Assembly: GCF_016595795.1 (NCBI RefSeq)
Contig: NZ_JAENHN010000026.1
Span: 49,300-113,299 of the forward strand
Reading direction: 5' to 3'
Length of the DNA: 64,000 nucleotides
Source: Clostridium yunnanense
Lineage (GTDB): Bacteria; Bacillota; Clostridia; Clostridiales; Clostridiaceae
Within the stretch, counting starts at the first letter, position 1. Every line of letters begins with the position of its first letter. The translations under genes were made by a program, and so were the position numbers. Below the pieces are notes generated by a model. The model made no database searches, had not been told where the DNA came from, and saw only the letters and a program-made list of their open reading frames with translations. This document shows positions 25,661 to 36,377 of the stretch, piece by piece.

Positions 25661-27744
25661 TGGGTCAAAATCTTGTAATAGTAGAATCGCCTGCAAAGGC
25701 AAAAACAATTAGTAAATATTTAGGTAAGAATTATGTTGTAGAAGCTTCTATGGGACACATAAGAGATCTTCCTAAAAGTCAGTTAGGGGTTGACGTTGAT
25801 AATAATTATAATCCCAAGTATATAACCATAAGAGGTAAAGGGGATTTATTAGATAAGCTAAAAAAACTTGCAAAGAAAAGTGATAAGATATTCTTGGCAA
25901 CTGACCCCGATAGAGAAGGGGAAGCTATATCTTGGCATCTAGCTAATATATTAAAGATACCTGATATGGATACATGTAGAGTTGAATTTCACGAAATTAC
26001 TAAAAATGCTGTTAAAAATTCTATAAAGCATCCAAGGACTATTAATCAAAACCTAGTAGATGCTCAGCAAGCAAGAAGAGTTTTAGATAGACTGGTTGGT
26101 TATGAAATAAGTCCTATTCTCTGGAGAAATGTTAAGTGGGGACTAAGTGCTGGTAGAGTACAATCAGCAGCCTTAAAATTGATATGTGATAGAGAAGATG
26201 AGATAAACAAATTTGAATCTAAAGAATATTGGACTGTTGATATAAAATTAGAAAAGAAAAATAAGAAGTTCAATGTTAAGATAGCAACACTTAAAGGAAA
26301 GAAATTTGAAATAGCTACTGAAGAAGAAGCAAATAAAACAATAGAGCAGCTAAAGAAAAACGATTTTATAGTTGCAAAAGTTAAAAAGGGAACAAAGAAT
26401 AAAAATCCCCTGCCACCTTTTACAACAAGTACTCTTCAACAGGACGCTAGTAGAAAACTTAACTTTCAAACTAAGAGAACTATGTCGATAGCTCAACAAC
26501 TTTATGAAGGTGTTGAAGTTAAAGGGTATGGAACAGTGGGACTTATAACGTATATGAGAACTGATTCTGTAAGAATATCTAAGGAAGCTCAAGATAGTGC
26601 TTTACAATTTATTGGTGACATTTACGGCAATAGCTATATACCTGAAAGTCCAAGAGTATATAGAGGTAAAAAAAATATACAAGATGCTCATGAAGCAATA
26701 AGACCATCAGTAGTTGAGATAACACCTGAAGTTGCAAAAGATAATCTATCAGCAGAGCAATATAAGTTGTATAAGCTTATTTGGGAAAGGTTTATAGCAA
26801 GCCAAATGGCATCATGTGTTTTGAACACTAATACTATAGATATAAATAATGGTGACTACAAGTTAAGAGCTACTGGATCAACCATTAAATTTGATGGCTT
26901 CATGAAGGTATATGAGTATACAACTGATGAAGATGATGAAAGTGTATTACTTCCAGAAATAGAGGAAAATGAAGTTTTAAACTATGATAGTATAATAGGT
27001 AAACAACATTTTACTCAACCACCACCAAGATATACTGAAGCTTCTTTTGTTAAGGTACTAGAGGAAAATGGAATCGGAAGACCAAGTACCTATGTGCCAA
27101 CAATATCTACTATTTTAAGTAGAAAATATGTACAAAGAGAAAAGAAGAATCTTTTCCCAACTGAGCTGGGTATTATTGTAAACACTATTATGAGTGATTA
27201 CTTTAAACAAATTGTTGATGCTGACTTTACAGCTGATATGGAAAATAAGCTTGATTGTATCGAAGAAGGAAAAGTAGAATGGGAAGAAATTGTTGATGAA
27301 TTCTTTGGGCCATTAAAGGAAGCATTAGACAAGGCAGAAAAAGAAGTTTCAAAAGTAGTGATAGAAGATAAAGTAAGTGATGTTAAATGCGATAAATGTG
27401 GTAAGATGATGGTCATAAAGCAAGGACGCTTTGGTAACTTCTTAGCTTGTCCCGGATATCCTGAGTGTCAAAATACTAAACCAATAGTTGAAGAAATTGA
27501 CGCTAATTGTCCACTTTGTAATGGCAAGGTAGTTGTTAAGAAGAGTAAAAAAGGTAATAAGTTCTATGGCTGCTCTAACTATCCAGAATGTTCTTTTGTT
27601 AGTTGGTATGAACCTGCAAAAGAAAAATGTAACCATTGCAATTCGAATATGGTTGTAAGATATAGTAAAAGTAAAGGCAAGTATTTAGAGTGCACAAATA
27701 AAGAATGTGGCAATAAAGTTCCTGTTCAAAATGATGAAAAGTAG
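25660..27744 (+). CDS. topA: DNA topoisomerase I
   Basis: A 694-residue type IA enzyme that relaxes negative supercoils. N-terminal Toprim domain (LVIVESPAKAKTISKYLGK; acidic DPDREGE). The catalytic Tyr298 is in GLITYMRTDSVR. There are three C-terminal four-cysteine zinc modules (about 565-690), each beginning CDKCG, CPLCN or CNHCN and ending in C-x-x-Y/N-x-E-C style. The usual neighbour codY follows after a 219-base gap, as in Bacillus (topA...codY). Confidence 0.97.
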   Translation: MGQNLVIVESPAKAKTISKYLGKNYVVEASMGHIRDLPKSQLGVDVDNNYNPKYITIRGKGDLLDKLKKLAKKSDKIFLATDPDREGEAISWHLANILKIPDMDTCRVEFHEITKNAVKNSIKHPRTINQNLVDAQQARRVLDRLVGYEISPILWRNVKWGLSAGRVQSAALKLICDREDEINKFESKEYWTVDIKLEKKNKKFNVKIATLKGKKFEIATEEEANKTIEQLKKNDFIVAKVKKGTKNKNPLPPFTTSTLQQDASRKLNFQTKRTMSIAQQLYEGVEVKGYGTVGLITYMRTDSVRISKEAQDSALQFIGDIYGNSYIPESPRVYRGKKNIQDAHEAIRPSVVEITPEVAKDNLSAEQYKLYKLIWERFIASQMASCVLNTNTIDINNGDYKLRATGSTIKFDGFMKVYEYTTDEDDESVLLPEIEENEVLNYDSIIGKQHFTQPPPRYTEASFVKVLEENGIGRPSTYVPTISTILSRKYVQREKKNLFPTELGIIVNTIMSDYFKQIVDADFTADMENKLDCIEEGKVEWEEIVDEFFGPLKEALDKAEKEVSKVVIEDKVSDVKCDKCGKMMVIKQGRFGNFLACPGYPECQNTKPIVEEIDANCPLCNGKVVVKKSKKGNKFYGCSNYPECSFVSWYEPAKEKCNHCNSNMVVRYSKSKGKYLECTNKECGNKVPVQNDEK

Positions 27745-27774
27745 AATTATATGTCGAAATAGCGGAAAAGACTG

Positions 27775-27803
27775 TTGAAATAAGTTTTTTTGTATGCTAA
27801 GAT
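27775..27803 (+). promoter_or_regulatory. Sigma-A promoter for codY
   Basis: TTGAAA (27775-27780) and TAAGAT (27798-27803) are separated by 17 bases. The predicted leader of about 150 bases contains the hairpin at 27863-27928. Confidence 0.55.
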
Positions 27804-27862
27804 AGACTTGGATGTGAAATTTTTTAAAATTTGAACTATTCAAAAAATTCGAAAAATATTTT

Positions 27863-27928
27863 CAGGGTTTTAATTTTTTTACAATTTTAAATTGGTACGT
27901 GCTATGTGTGTATTAAATTAAAACCCTG
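27863..27928 (+). promoter_or_regulatory. 14-bp perfect hairpin in the codY leader
   Basis: CAGGGTTTTAATTT (27863-27876) is exactly complementary to AAATTAAAACCCTG (27915-27928). The 38-base loop holds a smaller hairpin (CAATTT/AAATTG). It ends about 20 bases before the codY SD and has no U-run, so it looks like an mRNA-stability or regulatory element rather than a terminator. Confidence 0.65.
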
Positions 27929-27963
27929 TATTATAAACATCGGTATTATTGAGGAGGAATTTA

Positions 27964-28740
27964 ATGTCAACTCTACTAAACAAAACAAGAATGTTAAATA
28001 AAATTTTGCAAAAATCAGGTACTGAACCTTTAGCTTTCGAAGATATTTGTAAATTATTAAGTGAAGTATTAGCCTGTAACGTGTACATATCAAGTAGAAA
28101 AGGAAAAATACTAGGATATACTTTTTCAGATAGCTTTGAATGTGACATAATGAAAAGAAAGATATTGGATGATAAGAGATTTCCAGAAGAATATAATAAT
28201 AAGCTATTAAACATAGGAGATACATTAGCAAACCTTCCTAACAAAGGACAATGCGTTTTTGAGGGTGAAGGTGAATGCATGATGTCGGACAAGCTTTCTA
28301 CAATCGTTCCTATAATTGGAAACAGAGAAAGATTAGGAACACTTCTGCTTGCAAGATTTAAGGAACCATTTACTGATGAAGATTTAGTATTAGTAGAATA
28401 TAGTGCAACAATAGTAGGGTTAGAAATTCTTAGATCTAAACAAGATGAAATCGAGGATGAAGCAAGAAAGAAAGCAGTAGTTCAATTAGCTATTGGAACA
28501 CTTTCCTATTCAGAGCTTGAAGCCGTTGAACATATTTTTGATGAATTAGATGGAAATGAAGGCTTACTAGTTGCATCAAAAATTGCGGACAAGGTTGGAA
28601 TAACAAGATCTGTTATAGTAAATGCTTTAAGAAAGTTTGAGAGTGCTGGAGTTATTGAGTCGCGTTCATTAGGAATGAAGGGAACTCACATTAGAATCCT
28701 TAATGAAAAATTACTTGATGAATTAAAGAAAATAAAATAG
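27964..28740 (+). CDS. codY: GTP-sensing global transcriptional repressor CodY
   Basis: 258 residues, full length. The N-terminal GAF domain binds branched-chain amino acids ([27 protein letters not shown]) and the C-terminal winged helix has [20 protein letters not shown], the CodY recognition helix. It represses nitrogen, amino-acid and virulence genes in rich conditions, sensing GTP and isoleucine. ATG 27964 follows GAGGAGG. It is monocistronic, between topA and rpsB, with a terminator after it. Confidence 0.97.
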   Translation: MSTLLNKTRMLNKILQKSGTEPLAFEDICKLLSEVLACNVYISSRKGKILGYTFSDSFECDIMKRKILDDKRFPEEYNNKLLNIGDTLANLPNKGQCVFEGEGECMMSDKLSTIVPIIGNRERLGTLLLARFKEPFTDEDLVLVEYSATIVGLEILRSKQDEIEDEARKKAVVQLAIGTLSYSELEAVEHIFDELDGNEGLLVASKIADKVGITRSVIVNALRKFESAGVIESRSLGMKGTHIRILNEKLLDELKKIK

Positions 28741-28751
28741 TCAATAATTAT

Positions 28752-28779
28752 AAGGGGGATATTTCCCTCTTATTTTTTA
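28752..28779 (+). terminator. Intrinsic terminator of codY
   Basis: AAGGGGGA pairs with TTCCCTCTT (one G-U) around a short loop, followed by ATTTTTTATT. Confidence 0.75.
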
Positions 28780-28857
28780 TTCTTTAAAAATTACAATTCA
28801 TTAGATTTTTGGTTAAGTATGAGTTAGTAGACTTAAAACATGATATAAGTTAAATAA

Positions 28858-28934
28858 CAAAAGTAAGAATGTGTCACCTGCCAAGTTTTCCTCATATACA
28901 TTTGGAAAAGTGGGTACGCAAAAAAATTAATAAA
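28858..28934. repeat. Type 3 intergenic repeat, copy 1
   Basis: It shares about 75 bases with 38554-38633. The core (28882-28908, starting CAAGTTTT and containing CTCATATAC) matches the core at 38580-38606 at 24 of 27 positions, and both are followed by TACG and an A-run. It lies just upstream of the rpsB promoter. The long minus-strand frame through it is probably not a gene. Confidence 0.6.
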
Positions 28935-28988
28935 GAAAGTCGCTTCAGCAATTTTTTTTACATTAATCAATAATTTTACAAATTTATA

Positions 28989-29017
28989 TTGCTTGACAGT
29001 AAACCTTATGATATACT
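28989..29017 (+). promoter_or_regulatory. Promoter for rpsB-tsf with an overlapping inverted repeat
   Basis: TTGCTT (28989-28994) and TATACT (29012-29017) are separated by 17 bases. GACAGTA (28995-29001) and TACTGTC (29014-29020) form a perfect 7-bp inverted repeat across the spacer and -10, a possible operator. Confidence 0.6.
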
Positions 29018-29020
29018 GTC

Positions 29021-29131
29021 TAAGGTAAGAAAATACACACATTATCGAATTGTTGGAGTGGTGCCCTTTTAGGGAATCTCTAAAAATATGATGATAGTGG
29101 AGGAAACAACCAAAATTTAGGAGGTACTTTT
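29021..29131 (+). promoter_or_regulatory. Structured rpsB leader
   Basis: The leader of about 105 bases before rpsB contains TTGTT...AACAA outer complementarity and an inner CCC/GGG hairpin (CCCTTTTAGGG). Feedback control by S2 is plausible, since rpsB leaders are regulated in other bacteria, but I do not recognise a named family here. Confidence 0.4.
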
Positions 29132-29833
29132 ATGTCAGTTATTTCAATGAAACAATTATTAGAAGCTGGTGTTCATTTTGGACATCAAACAAGAAGATGG
29201 AACCCTAAGATGGCTCCTTATATATTCACAGAAAGAAACGGAATATATATAATAGATCTTCAAAAGACAGTAAAGAAAGTTGAAGAAGCTTATGACTTCA
29301 TTAAAGAAGTAGCAACAGAAGGTAAAGATATACTTTTCGTTGGTACTAAGAAGCAAGCACAAGAAGCTATTCAAGAAGAAGGCGCTAGATCAAACATGCA
29401 CTTTGTTAATAATAGATGGCTTGGTGGTATGCTAACTAACTTTAACACTATTAAGACTAGAATCAACAGATTAGCTGAAATCGAAAAAATGGAACAAGAT
29501 GGTATATTCGATGTTCTACCTAAGAAAGAAGTTACTAATCTTAAGAACGAAATGGAAAAGTTAGAAAAAAATCTTGGAGGAATCAGAAACTTAGATGCTA
29601 CTAACATAGGTGCATTATTCGTTGTTGATCCAAGAAAAGAAAAGAACGCTATATCAGAAGCTAAGATTCTTGGTATACCAGTAGTAGCAATAGTTGATAC
29701 TAACTGTGATCCAGATGAAGTTGATTATGTTATACCTGGAAATGATGATGCTATAAGAGCTGTAAAACTTATAACTGCAAAAATGGCTGATGCTATTATT
29801 GAAGGAAGACAAGGCGAACAATTAGCTGAATAA
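29132..29833 (+). CDS. rpsB: 30S ribosomal protein S2
   Basis: 233 residues; contains [35 protein letters not shown] and [15 protein letters not shown], all diagnostic. It heads the rpsB-tsf-pyrH-frr operon that is conserved across bacteria. AGGAGG SD. A hairpin lies between it and tsf. Confidence 0.98.
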   Translation: MSVISMKQLLEAGVHFGHQTRRWNPKMAPYIFTERNGIYIIDLQKTVKKVEEAYDFIKEVATEGKDILFVGTKKQAQEAIQEEGARSNMHFVNNRWLGGMLTNFNTIKTRINRLAEIEKMEQDGIFDVLPKKEVTNLKNEMEKLEKNLGGIRNLDATNIGALFVVDPRKEKNAISEAKILGIPVVAIVDTNCDPDEVDYVIPGNDDAIRAVKLITAKMADAIIEGRQGEQLAE

Positions 29834-29842
29834 TTATATATG

Positions 29843-29874
29843 GGTAGGTGAAGCAAGTCTTCATTTACCTTTAA
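29843..29874 (+). terminator. Hairpin between rpsB and tsf (possible attenuator)
   Basis: GGTAGGTGAAG (29843-29853) pairs with CTTCATTTACC (29859-29869) over 11 bp with two G-U, then TTTAAAATT. The weak U-tract suggests partial termination or processing, which would adjust S2 relative to EF-Ts. Confidence 0.55.
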
Positions 29875-29900
29875 AATTAACATTTTAGGGAGGAATTAGC

Positions 29901-31599
<1,699 letters not shown>

Positions 31600-31610
31600 G
31601 GAGGTTTATG

Positions 31611-32168
31611 ATGATTAAGGATATTATAAAAGCATCTGAAGAAAAAATGAAAAAAACTTTAACAGTTTTACACTCTGATTTAACTACAATGAAAGCTGGA
31701 AGAGCTAATCCAACTATGCTTGATAGAATACAAGTTGACTATTATGGAAGTATGTGTCCTTTAAATCAAGTTGCTAATATTTCTGCTCCAGAACCAAGAC
31801 TACTTGTGATTACTCCTTGGGAAAAATCACTTTTAAAGGAAATAGAAAAAGCTATATTAAAGTCAGATTTAGGCATTAATCCAACTAATGATGGTACAAT
31901 AATCAGACTACTAGTTCCAGAACTTACTGAAGAAACTAGAAAAAACCTAGTGAAAAATGTTAAAAAATCTGGAGAAGACGCTAAAGTTGCTCTAAGGTCA
32001 ATCAGAAGAGACTCTAATGATAAAGTTAAATCTTTAAAGAAAGATGGAGAAATTTCTGAAGATCAAATTAAAAAAGCTGAAGAAGATATACAAAAAATAA
32101 CAGATAGTTATGTGAAAGAAATAGATAAAATGGTGGCAGATAAGGAAAAAGAGATTATGACAGTTTAA
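31611..32168 (+). CDS. frr: Ribosome recycling factor
   Basis: 185 residues; splits post-termination ribosomes with EF-G. Contains [17 protein letters not shown] and the [19 protein letters not shown] helix. ATGs at 31608 and 31611 are adjacent; 31611 gives the usual MIKDIIK start and better spacing after AAGGAGG. It lies 11 bases after pyrH. Confidence 0.96.
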   Translation: MIKDIIKASEEKMKKTLTVLHSDLTTMKAGRANPTMLDRIQVDYYGSMCPLNQVANISAPEPRLLVITPWEKSLLKEIEKAILKSDLGINPTNDGTIIRLLVPELTEETRKNLVKNVKKSGEDAKVALRSIRRDSNDKVKSLKKDGEISEDQIKKAEEDIQKITDSYVKEIDKMVADKEKEIMTV

Positions 32169-32196
32169 AACCTGCTTCTTTAGCAGGTTTTTTTTC
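32168..32196 (+). terminator. Intrinsic terminator of frr
   Basis: AAACCTGCT pairs with AGCAGGTTT around TCTTT, followed by eight T. Confidence 0.88.
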
Positions 32197-32289
32197 TCTT
32201 TAAATAAAATTTGTATAAAATATATTTGTATGAAGAAAATATTGATACTATTAATAATGTCATAAATCTTCTTATAGGAGTGTAAAAAT

Positions 32290-33054
32290 ATGTTTGACTT
32301 CTTAAAAAAGAGAAGCGCTATAAGTAATGATGAAAGTATAGATTTAAATTATGATAATATTCCGAAACATATAGCTATAATTATGGATGGAAATGGGAGA
32401 TGGGCGAAGCAAAGAAATCTTCCAAGAACTCTAGGTCATAAGGCTGGTGTAGAAACTATCCGTAGAATTATTAAAGAATGTGACAAATTGGGCGTTAAGT
32501 ATATAACGCTGTATGCTTTCTCTACAGAAAATTGGAAAAGACCGAAGGATGAAGTCAGTGCTTTAATGGATTTATTAGTTGAATACTTAAAGAAAGAGTT
32601 TGACGAACTTAATAAAAGCAACGTAGTTATCAATCATATAGGTGATATTTCCAAGCTACCTCAAAGATGTAGTAAGGAACTTATAAGTGCATACGAAAAA
32701 ACCAAAGATAATACAGGTATAGTTATGAATCTTGCCTTGAATTATGGTGGAAGATCTGAAATAATAGATGGAATAAAAAAAATAGCACAGGATATAAAAG
32801 ATGGAAAGCTAAAAATTGAAGACATTGATGAAGAAGTAATTTCATCTCATATGTATACCAAAGGTATGCCAGATCCAGATTTAATTATTAGACCAAGTGG
32901 AGAACAAAGATTAAGTAACTTTTTGCTTTGGCAATGTGCTTATTCGGAGTTTTGGTATTCCAATATAAATTGGCCTGATTTTTCAGAGTCAGATCTTCAT
33001 AAAGCTATTTACGATTATCAGAATAGAGATAGAAGATTTGGCGGCATAAAATAA
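32290..33054 (+). CDS. uppS: Undecaprenyl diphosphate synthase
   Basis: A 254-residue cis-prenyltransferase that makes the lipid carrier for cell-wall synthesis. IAIIMDGNGRWAKQRNLPR has the catalytic Asp; GHKAGVETIRR, YAFSTENWKRP and DLIIRPSGEQRLSNFLLWQ are diagnostic. cdsA follows after 13 bases. Confidence 0.97.
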   Translation: MFDFLKKRSAISNDESIDLNYDNIPKHIAIIMDGNGRWAKQRNLPRTLGHKAGVETIRRIIKECDKLGVKYITLYAFSTENWKRPKDEVSALMDLLVEYLKKEFDELNKSNVVINHIGDISKLPQRCSKELISAYEKTKDNTGIVMNLALNYGGRSEIIDGIKKIAQDIKDGKLKIEDIDEEVISSHMYTKGMPDPDLIIRPSGEQRLSNFLLWQCAYSEFWYSNINWPDFSESDLHKAIYDYQNRDRRFGGIK

Positions 33055-33067
33055 CTGAGGTGATGTT

Positions 33068-33862
33068 ATGAAATCAAACAATAGATATCTAGGTGCATTA
33101 ATAATTGCCCCAATACTAATTTTTATATTTCTTGGTGGAGTATACTTGAAGTACTTCACAATTTTAATATCGATGATTGGTATGTACGAATTTTATAAAA
33201 CGATGAAAGTTAAAGACTTTAACCCGATATGGCCAGTTGGATATATTCTCTTAATTTGCTATTACTTTATAAACGCAGATATAGAGAAGTTAGTGTACCT
33301 GCTGATAATAGCACTAATTATTTTATTTTGTATACCAGTTATTAATACAAAATATACATTTATAGATGTTTCGTTAACTATTCTAGGATTTCTATATGTA
33401 GGCGTTTTTTTCAGTTTTATTTATCTGATAAACGCTATGCCTAATGGTAAGTTTCTAGTATGGTTGATATTCTTAGCATCGTGGCTTTGTGATACCGTAG
33501 CTTACTATACAGGAAAATATTTAGGGAAAAGAAAGCTTTGCCCTAAAGTGAGTCCTAAGAAAACTATTGCTGGTTCTATAGGTGGATTATTTGGTAGCAC
33601 TTTAGCCTTATCAGTTTATGGATATTTCATAAACTCTTTTATACATAATATACCTTTTTATCATTATATAATAATAGGACTATTATGTGGGGTGTTCTGT
33701 CAATTTGGAGATTTAATAGCATCCTCTATAAAGAGATATGTAGGCATAAAAGATTACAGCAATCTTATACCAGGTCATGGTGGAATACTTGATAGATTTG
33801 ATAGTATATTATTTGCTTCAACTATAATATACATGTATCTTCACCTAGTATTATCTATATAA
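33068..33862 (+). CDS. cdsA: Phosphatidate cytidylyltransferase
   Basis: A 264-residue membrane protein with about eight hydrophobic segments; it makes CDP-diacylglycerol from phosphatidate and CTP. The signature is complete: CDTVAYYTGKYLGKRKLCPK then SPKKTIAGSIGG, and GGILDRFDS near the C-terminus. The product feeds pgsA at 56302. Confidence 0.96.
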   Translation: MKSNNRYLGALIIAPILIFIFLGGVYLKYFTILISMIGMYEFYKTMKVKDFNPIWPVGYILLICYYFINADIEKLVYLLIIALIILFCIPVINTKYTFIDVSLTILGFLYVGVFFSFIYLINAMPNGKFLVWLIFLASWLCDTVAYYTGKYLGKRKLCPKVSPKKTIAGSIGGLFGSTLALSVYGYFINSFIHNIPFYHYIIIGLLCGVFCQFGDLIASSIKRYVGIKDYSNLIPGHGGILDRFDSILFASTIIYMYLHLVLSI

Positions 33863-33893
33863 TTTATATTATGTAAAGTTAACTAGATTTTAA

Positions 33894-33953
33894 TAAAGAT
33901 GAAATACTTCAATTTGCAAATGTAAATTTGACTACGAAGTGCTTCATTTATAT
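33894..33953 (+). repeat. Type 1 repeat, short copy C lacking the central hairpin
   Basis: Begins TAAAGATG. The outer arms ATGAAATACTTC (33899-33910) and GAAGTGCTTCAT (33936-33947) pair with one mismatch, but only about 25 bases lie between them; the inner hairpin and UUCU loop are missing. It looks like an internal deletion of the full element. It lies 31 bases after cdsA. Confidence 0.7.
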
Positions 33954-33960
33954 GTATTTG

Positions 33961-33997
33961 AACTCATAATGCAGAAATGCACTATGAGTTTTTTTAT
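33961..33997 (+). terminator. Intrinsic terminator of uppS-cdsA
   Basis: AACTCATA (33961-33968) pairs with TATGAGTT (33983-33990), with TGCA complementarity inside, then TTTTTTT. Confidence 0.8.
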
Positions 33998-34126
33998 TTC
34001 ACTTATTTTTTATTAATATACTTGTATTCTTATTAATATAATTAACTAAAGTAATTATATAAATATAAATGCGCATATTTTAAATGAAGGATAAATTAGA
34101 TCTTTATTTAAATTGCTAATTAGCAT

Positions 34127-34230
34127 TTATATAAAGATATCGCTTCGTAATAGAATTTATATTTTTAAAAGATCTCACCAGAACCATTAGAGTCTTAAAA
34201 TATATTACCATTCGTAGTTGTATATCTTTA
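34127..34230 (-). repeat. Type 1 hairpin repeat, copy D (inverted)
   Basis: Read on the minus strand it follows the type 1 pattern: AAAGATATAC, ATATTTTAA, an apical GGTTCTGG loop, TAAAAATATAAA, TATTACGAAGCGATATC, then TTTATA. Its plus-strand right end (34230) abuts the SD of the next gene. With copy C it forms an inverted pair 174 bases apart; 33998-34126 between them is plain AT-rich DNA. Confidence 0.75.
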
Positions 34231-34243
34231 GAAAGGAATGAAA

Positions 34244-35215
34244 ATGTTAAAAGAATACGCGAAGTTAATTCAATTATTAATTTTATTGATTATAGTTTTA
34301 CTAGTGTCATATCTAGTTAAAAATTATTTTAATCCATTCTTATATATTGTGGTTTTATACTTACTTGCAAAACCTTCACAAAAGTTTTTTTCAAAAGTTA
34401 CAAAATCATTTAAATTATCAGCAGCTTTTAGTATAATTGTATTAAATTTACTTTTATTTATTATCATATTTTATTTGAGCAACAATATAATTCTGCTTTT
34501 TCAAAAATATGTTATTTTAAATATAGACAAGCTACGAGCTTTTTATGGTGATTTTATTAATTTAATTACAGTAAGTGGTAGTGGACATATATTTAATAAT
34601 GGAAGTAATCTGATTGATAGCTCGATTATAAGAAAAGGCGCTGCATACACATCTGAAAGTATTGTATCATATGTTATTGCTAATATTTGTGTTTACTTTT
34701 TGCTCGTAGATGAGATTGTAATGAAGAGAGTTTTTTATTCGTTTTTACCAACCTCAGTAATAAATAATATAGGACAGTCTATTTTGAAGTTAAAAAAGCT
34801 AGCCGCTATTGAAATAATGCTTGCGTTAATTAGTACTTTGGAAACATTAATTGGCTTTATCTTTTTTAAAGTACCAGAGCCGTTTTTGTTAGCTATTATA
34901 TGTGGAATGCTTGATATACTTCCTTATGTAGGAACAATTATTGTATTTATTCCACTAATAATATACAATATTGTATTAAAGGAGTATTTTATAGCTTTTG
35001 GATTGGTGGTATTATACATTTTAATTCAGATAAATAGAGAAATTCTTGAAACTAAATTTATTGGAGATAAACTAGATATTCATCCTATACTTGCACTTAT
35101 CTCAATATATATAGGAATTCAACTATTTGGAATAATAGGTATCATATCAGGCCCACTATATATACTTCTAGCTAAAAACATAATAATCAGTTCAACTCAG
35201 GAGGAATTTACATGA
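34244..35215 (+). CDS. AI-2E family transporter (PF01594-type permease)
   Basis: A 323-residue membrane protein with about seven or eight hydrophobic segments. The family name comes from one member; most act as exporters or ion antiporters of unknown substrate. The C-terminal region PEPFLLAIICGMLDILPYVG, with LISIYIGIQLFGIIGIISGP, is the family signature. ATG 34244 lies 7 bases from AAAGGA; the ATG at 34238 touches it. It overlaps dxr by 4 bases (ATGA). Its fixed place before dxr is common in clostridia, but no isoprenoid link is shown. Confidence 0.87.
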   Translation: MLKEYAKLIQLLILLIIVLLVSYLVKNYFNPFLYIVVLYLLAKPSQKFFSKVTKSFKLSAAFSIIVLNLLLFIIIFYLSNNIILLFQKYVILNIDKLRAFYGDFINLITVSGSGHIFNNGSNLIDSSIIRKGAAYTSESIVSYVIANICVYFLLVDEIVMKRVFYSFLPTSVINNIGQSILKLKKLAAIEIMLALISTLETLIGFIFFKVPEPFLLAIICGMLDILPYVGTIIVFIPLIIYNIVLKEYFIAFGLVVLYILIQINREILETKFIGDKLDIHPILALISIYIGIQLFGIIGIISGPLYILLAKNIIISSTQEEFT

Positions 35216-36366
35216 AAAATATAGCTATATTAGGGGCAACTGGTTCTATAGGTACTCAAACCTTAGATGTATTAAGGTTCCATAAAGATGATTTTAAATT
35301 AATAGGAATAAGTGCAAATAGAAGTACTCAGAGTATCATGAATATAATAGATGAATTTTTGCCTAAGACTGTTGCTATGACGGATTTTGAAGCTTACAAC
35401 ATAATTTTGGATTATTGTACTAAAAAAGGGTATGATATAGAAGTAAACTTTGGTATTGAAGGACTGAATAAAGTTGCAACACATAGAGAAGTTGATATTG
35501 TTGTTACTTCAGTTGTTGGCATGATAGGATTAGAACCTACTTTAAACGCTATATGGGCAGGAAAAACTATAGCATTGGCAAATAAAGAAACTTTAGTAGT
35601 TGCCGGTGAATTAGTTATGTCAGAAGCGAGAAAGAACAATGTTAATATACTTCCAGTAGATTCAGAACATAGTGCAATCTTTCAAAGTCTTCAAGGGAAT
35701 GATATGAACAGAATTGATAAAATATTACTTACTGCCTCTGGTGGACCTTTCAGAGGAAAAAAAGTAGATGATTTGAAGAGTGTTACTGTACAAGATGCAT
35801 TAAAACATCCTAACTGGTCAATGGGACCTAAGATAACAATTGACTCTGCTACTCTTATGAATAAAGGATTAGAAGTAATAGAAGCACATTGGCTTTATAA
35901 TTGTAGCTACGACAAAATTGAGGTGGTAATTCATCCTCAGTCAGTTATTCACTCTATGGTTCAATATGAAGATGGAGCTATAATAGCACAACTTGGAACT
36001 CCAGACATGAAACTTCCTATTCAATATGCATTAAATTACCCGATTAGGAAAAGCAATATTGGAGGTGCATTAGACTTTAAGACTTTGAGCACTTTAACAT
36101 TTGAAACTCCAGATTTGCAAACCTTTAAATGTCTAGATCTTGCATTTAAAGCTGGGAAGCTTGGAAAGCTTATGCCTTGCATACTTAATGCTGCAAATGA
36201 AGCATGCGTAAGTTTGTTTTTGGATAGTAGAATTGAATTTTTAGAAATTGGAGATGTTGTTGAAGAATGTATGAATAAGTTCGACCACAACAAAGAAGTA
36301 ACTTTAGAAAATGTAAATGCTACAGATAAAGAAGTAAGAGAATATGTATTTAAAAAGTATGAATAG
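35212..36366 (+). CDS. dxr: 1-deoxy-D-xylulose-5-phosphate reductoisomerase
   Basis: 384 residues; commits DXP to MEP in the non-mevalonate isoprenoid pathway. The NADPH site is GATGSIGTQTLDVL; the metal/substrate motifs are LPVDSEHSAIFQ and SATLMNKGLEVIEAHWL. ispG, of the same pathway, lies two genes downstream and uppS upstream. AGGAGG SD. Confidence 0.97.
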   Translation: MKNIAILGATGSIGTQTLDVLRFHKDDFKLIGISANRSTQSIMNIIDEFLPKTVAMTDFEAYNIILDYCTKKGYDIEVNFGIEGLNKVATHREVDIVVTSVVGMIGLEPTLNAIWAGKTIALANKETLVVAGELVMSEARKNNVNILPVDSEHSAIFQSLQGNDMNRIDKILLTASGGPFRGKKVDDLKSVTVQDALKHPNWSMGPKITIDSATLMNKGLEVIEAHWLYNCSYDKIEVVIHPQSVIHSMVQYEDGAIIAQLGTPDMKLPIQYALNYPIRKSNIGGALDFKTLSTLTFETPDLQTFKCLDLAFKAGKLGKLMPCILNAANEACVSLFLDSRIEFLEIGDVVEECMNKFDHNKEVTLENVNATDKEVREYVFKKYE

Positions 36367-36377
36367 GAGGAATTGCT

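Noticed and set aside
27855..27875. Possible CodY box (TATTTTCAGGGTTTT) upstream of codY
   Set aside because: It differs from the AATTTTCWGAAAATT consensus at four or more positions, and the bases are better explained by the 14-bp leader hairpin.
28833..29042. 69-residue minus-strand open frame upstream of rpsB
   Set aside because: It runs through the type 3 repeat and the rpsB promoter, has no SD, and the matching region at 38554-38633 has stop codons in that frame.
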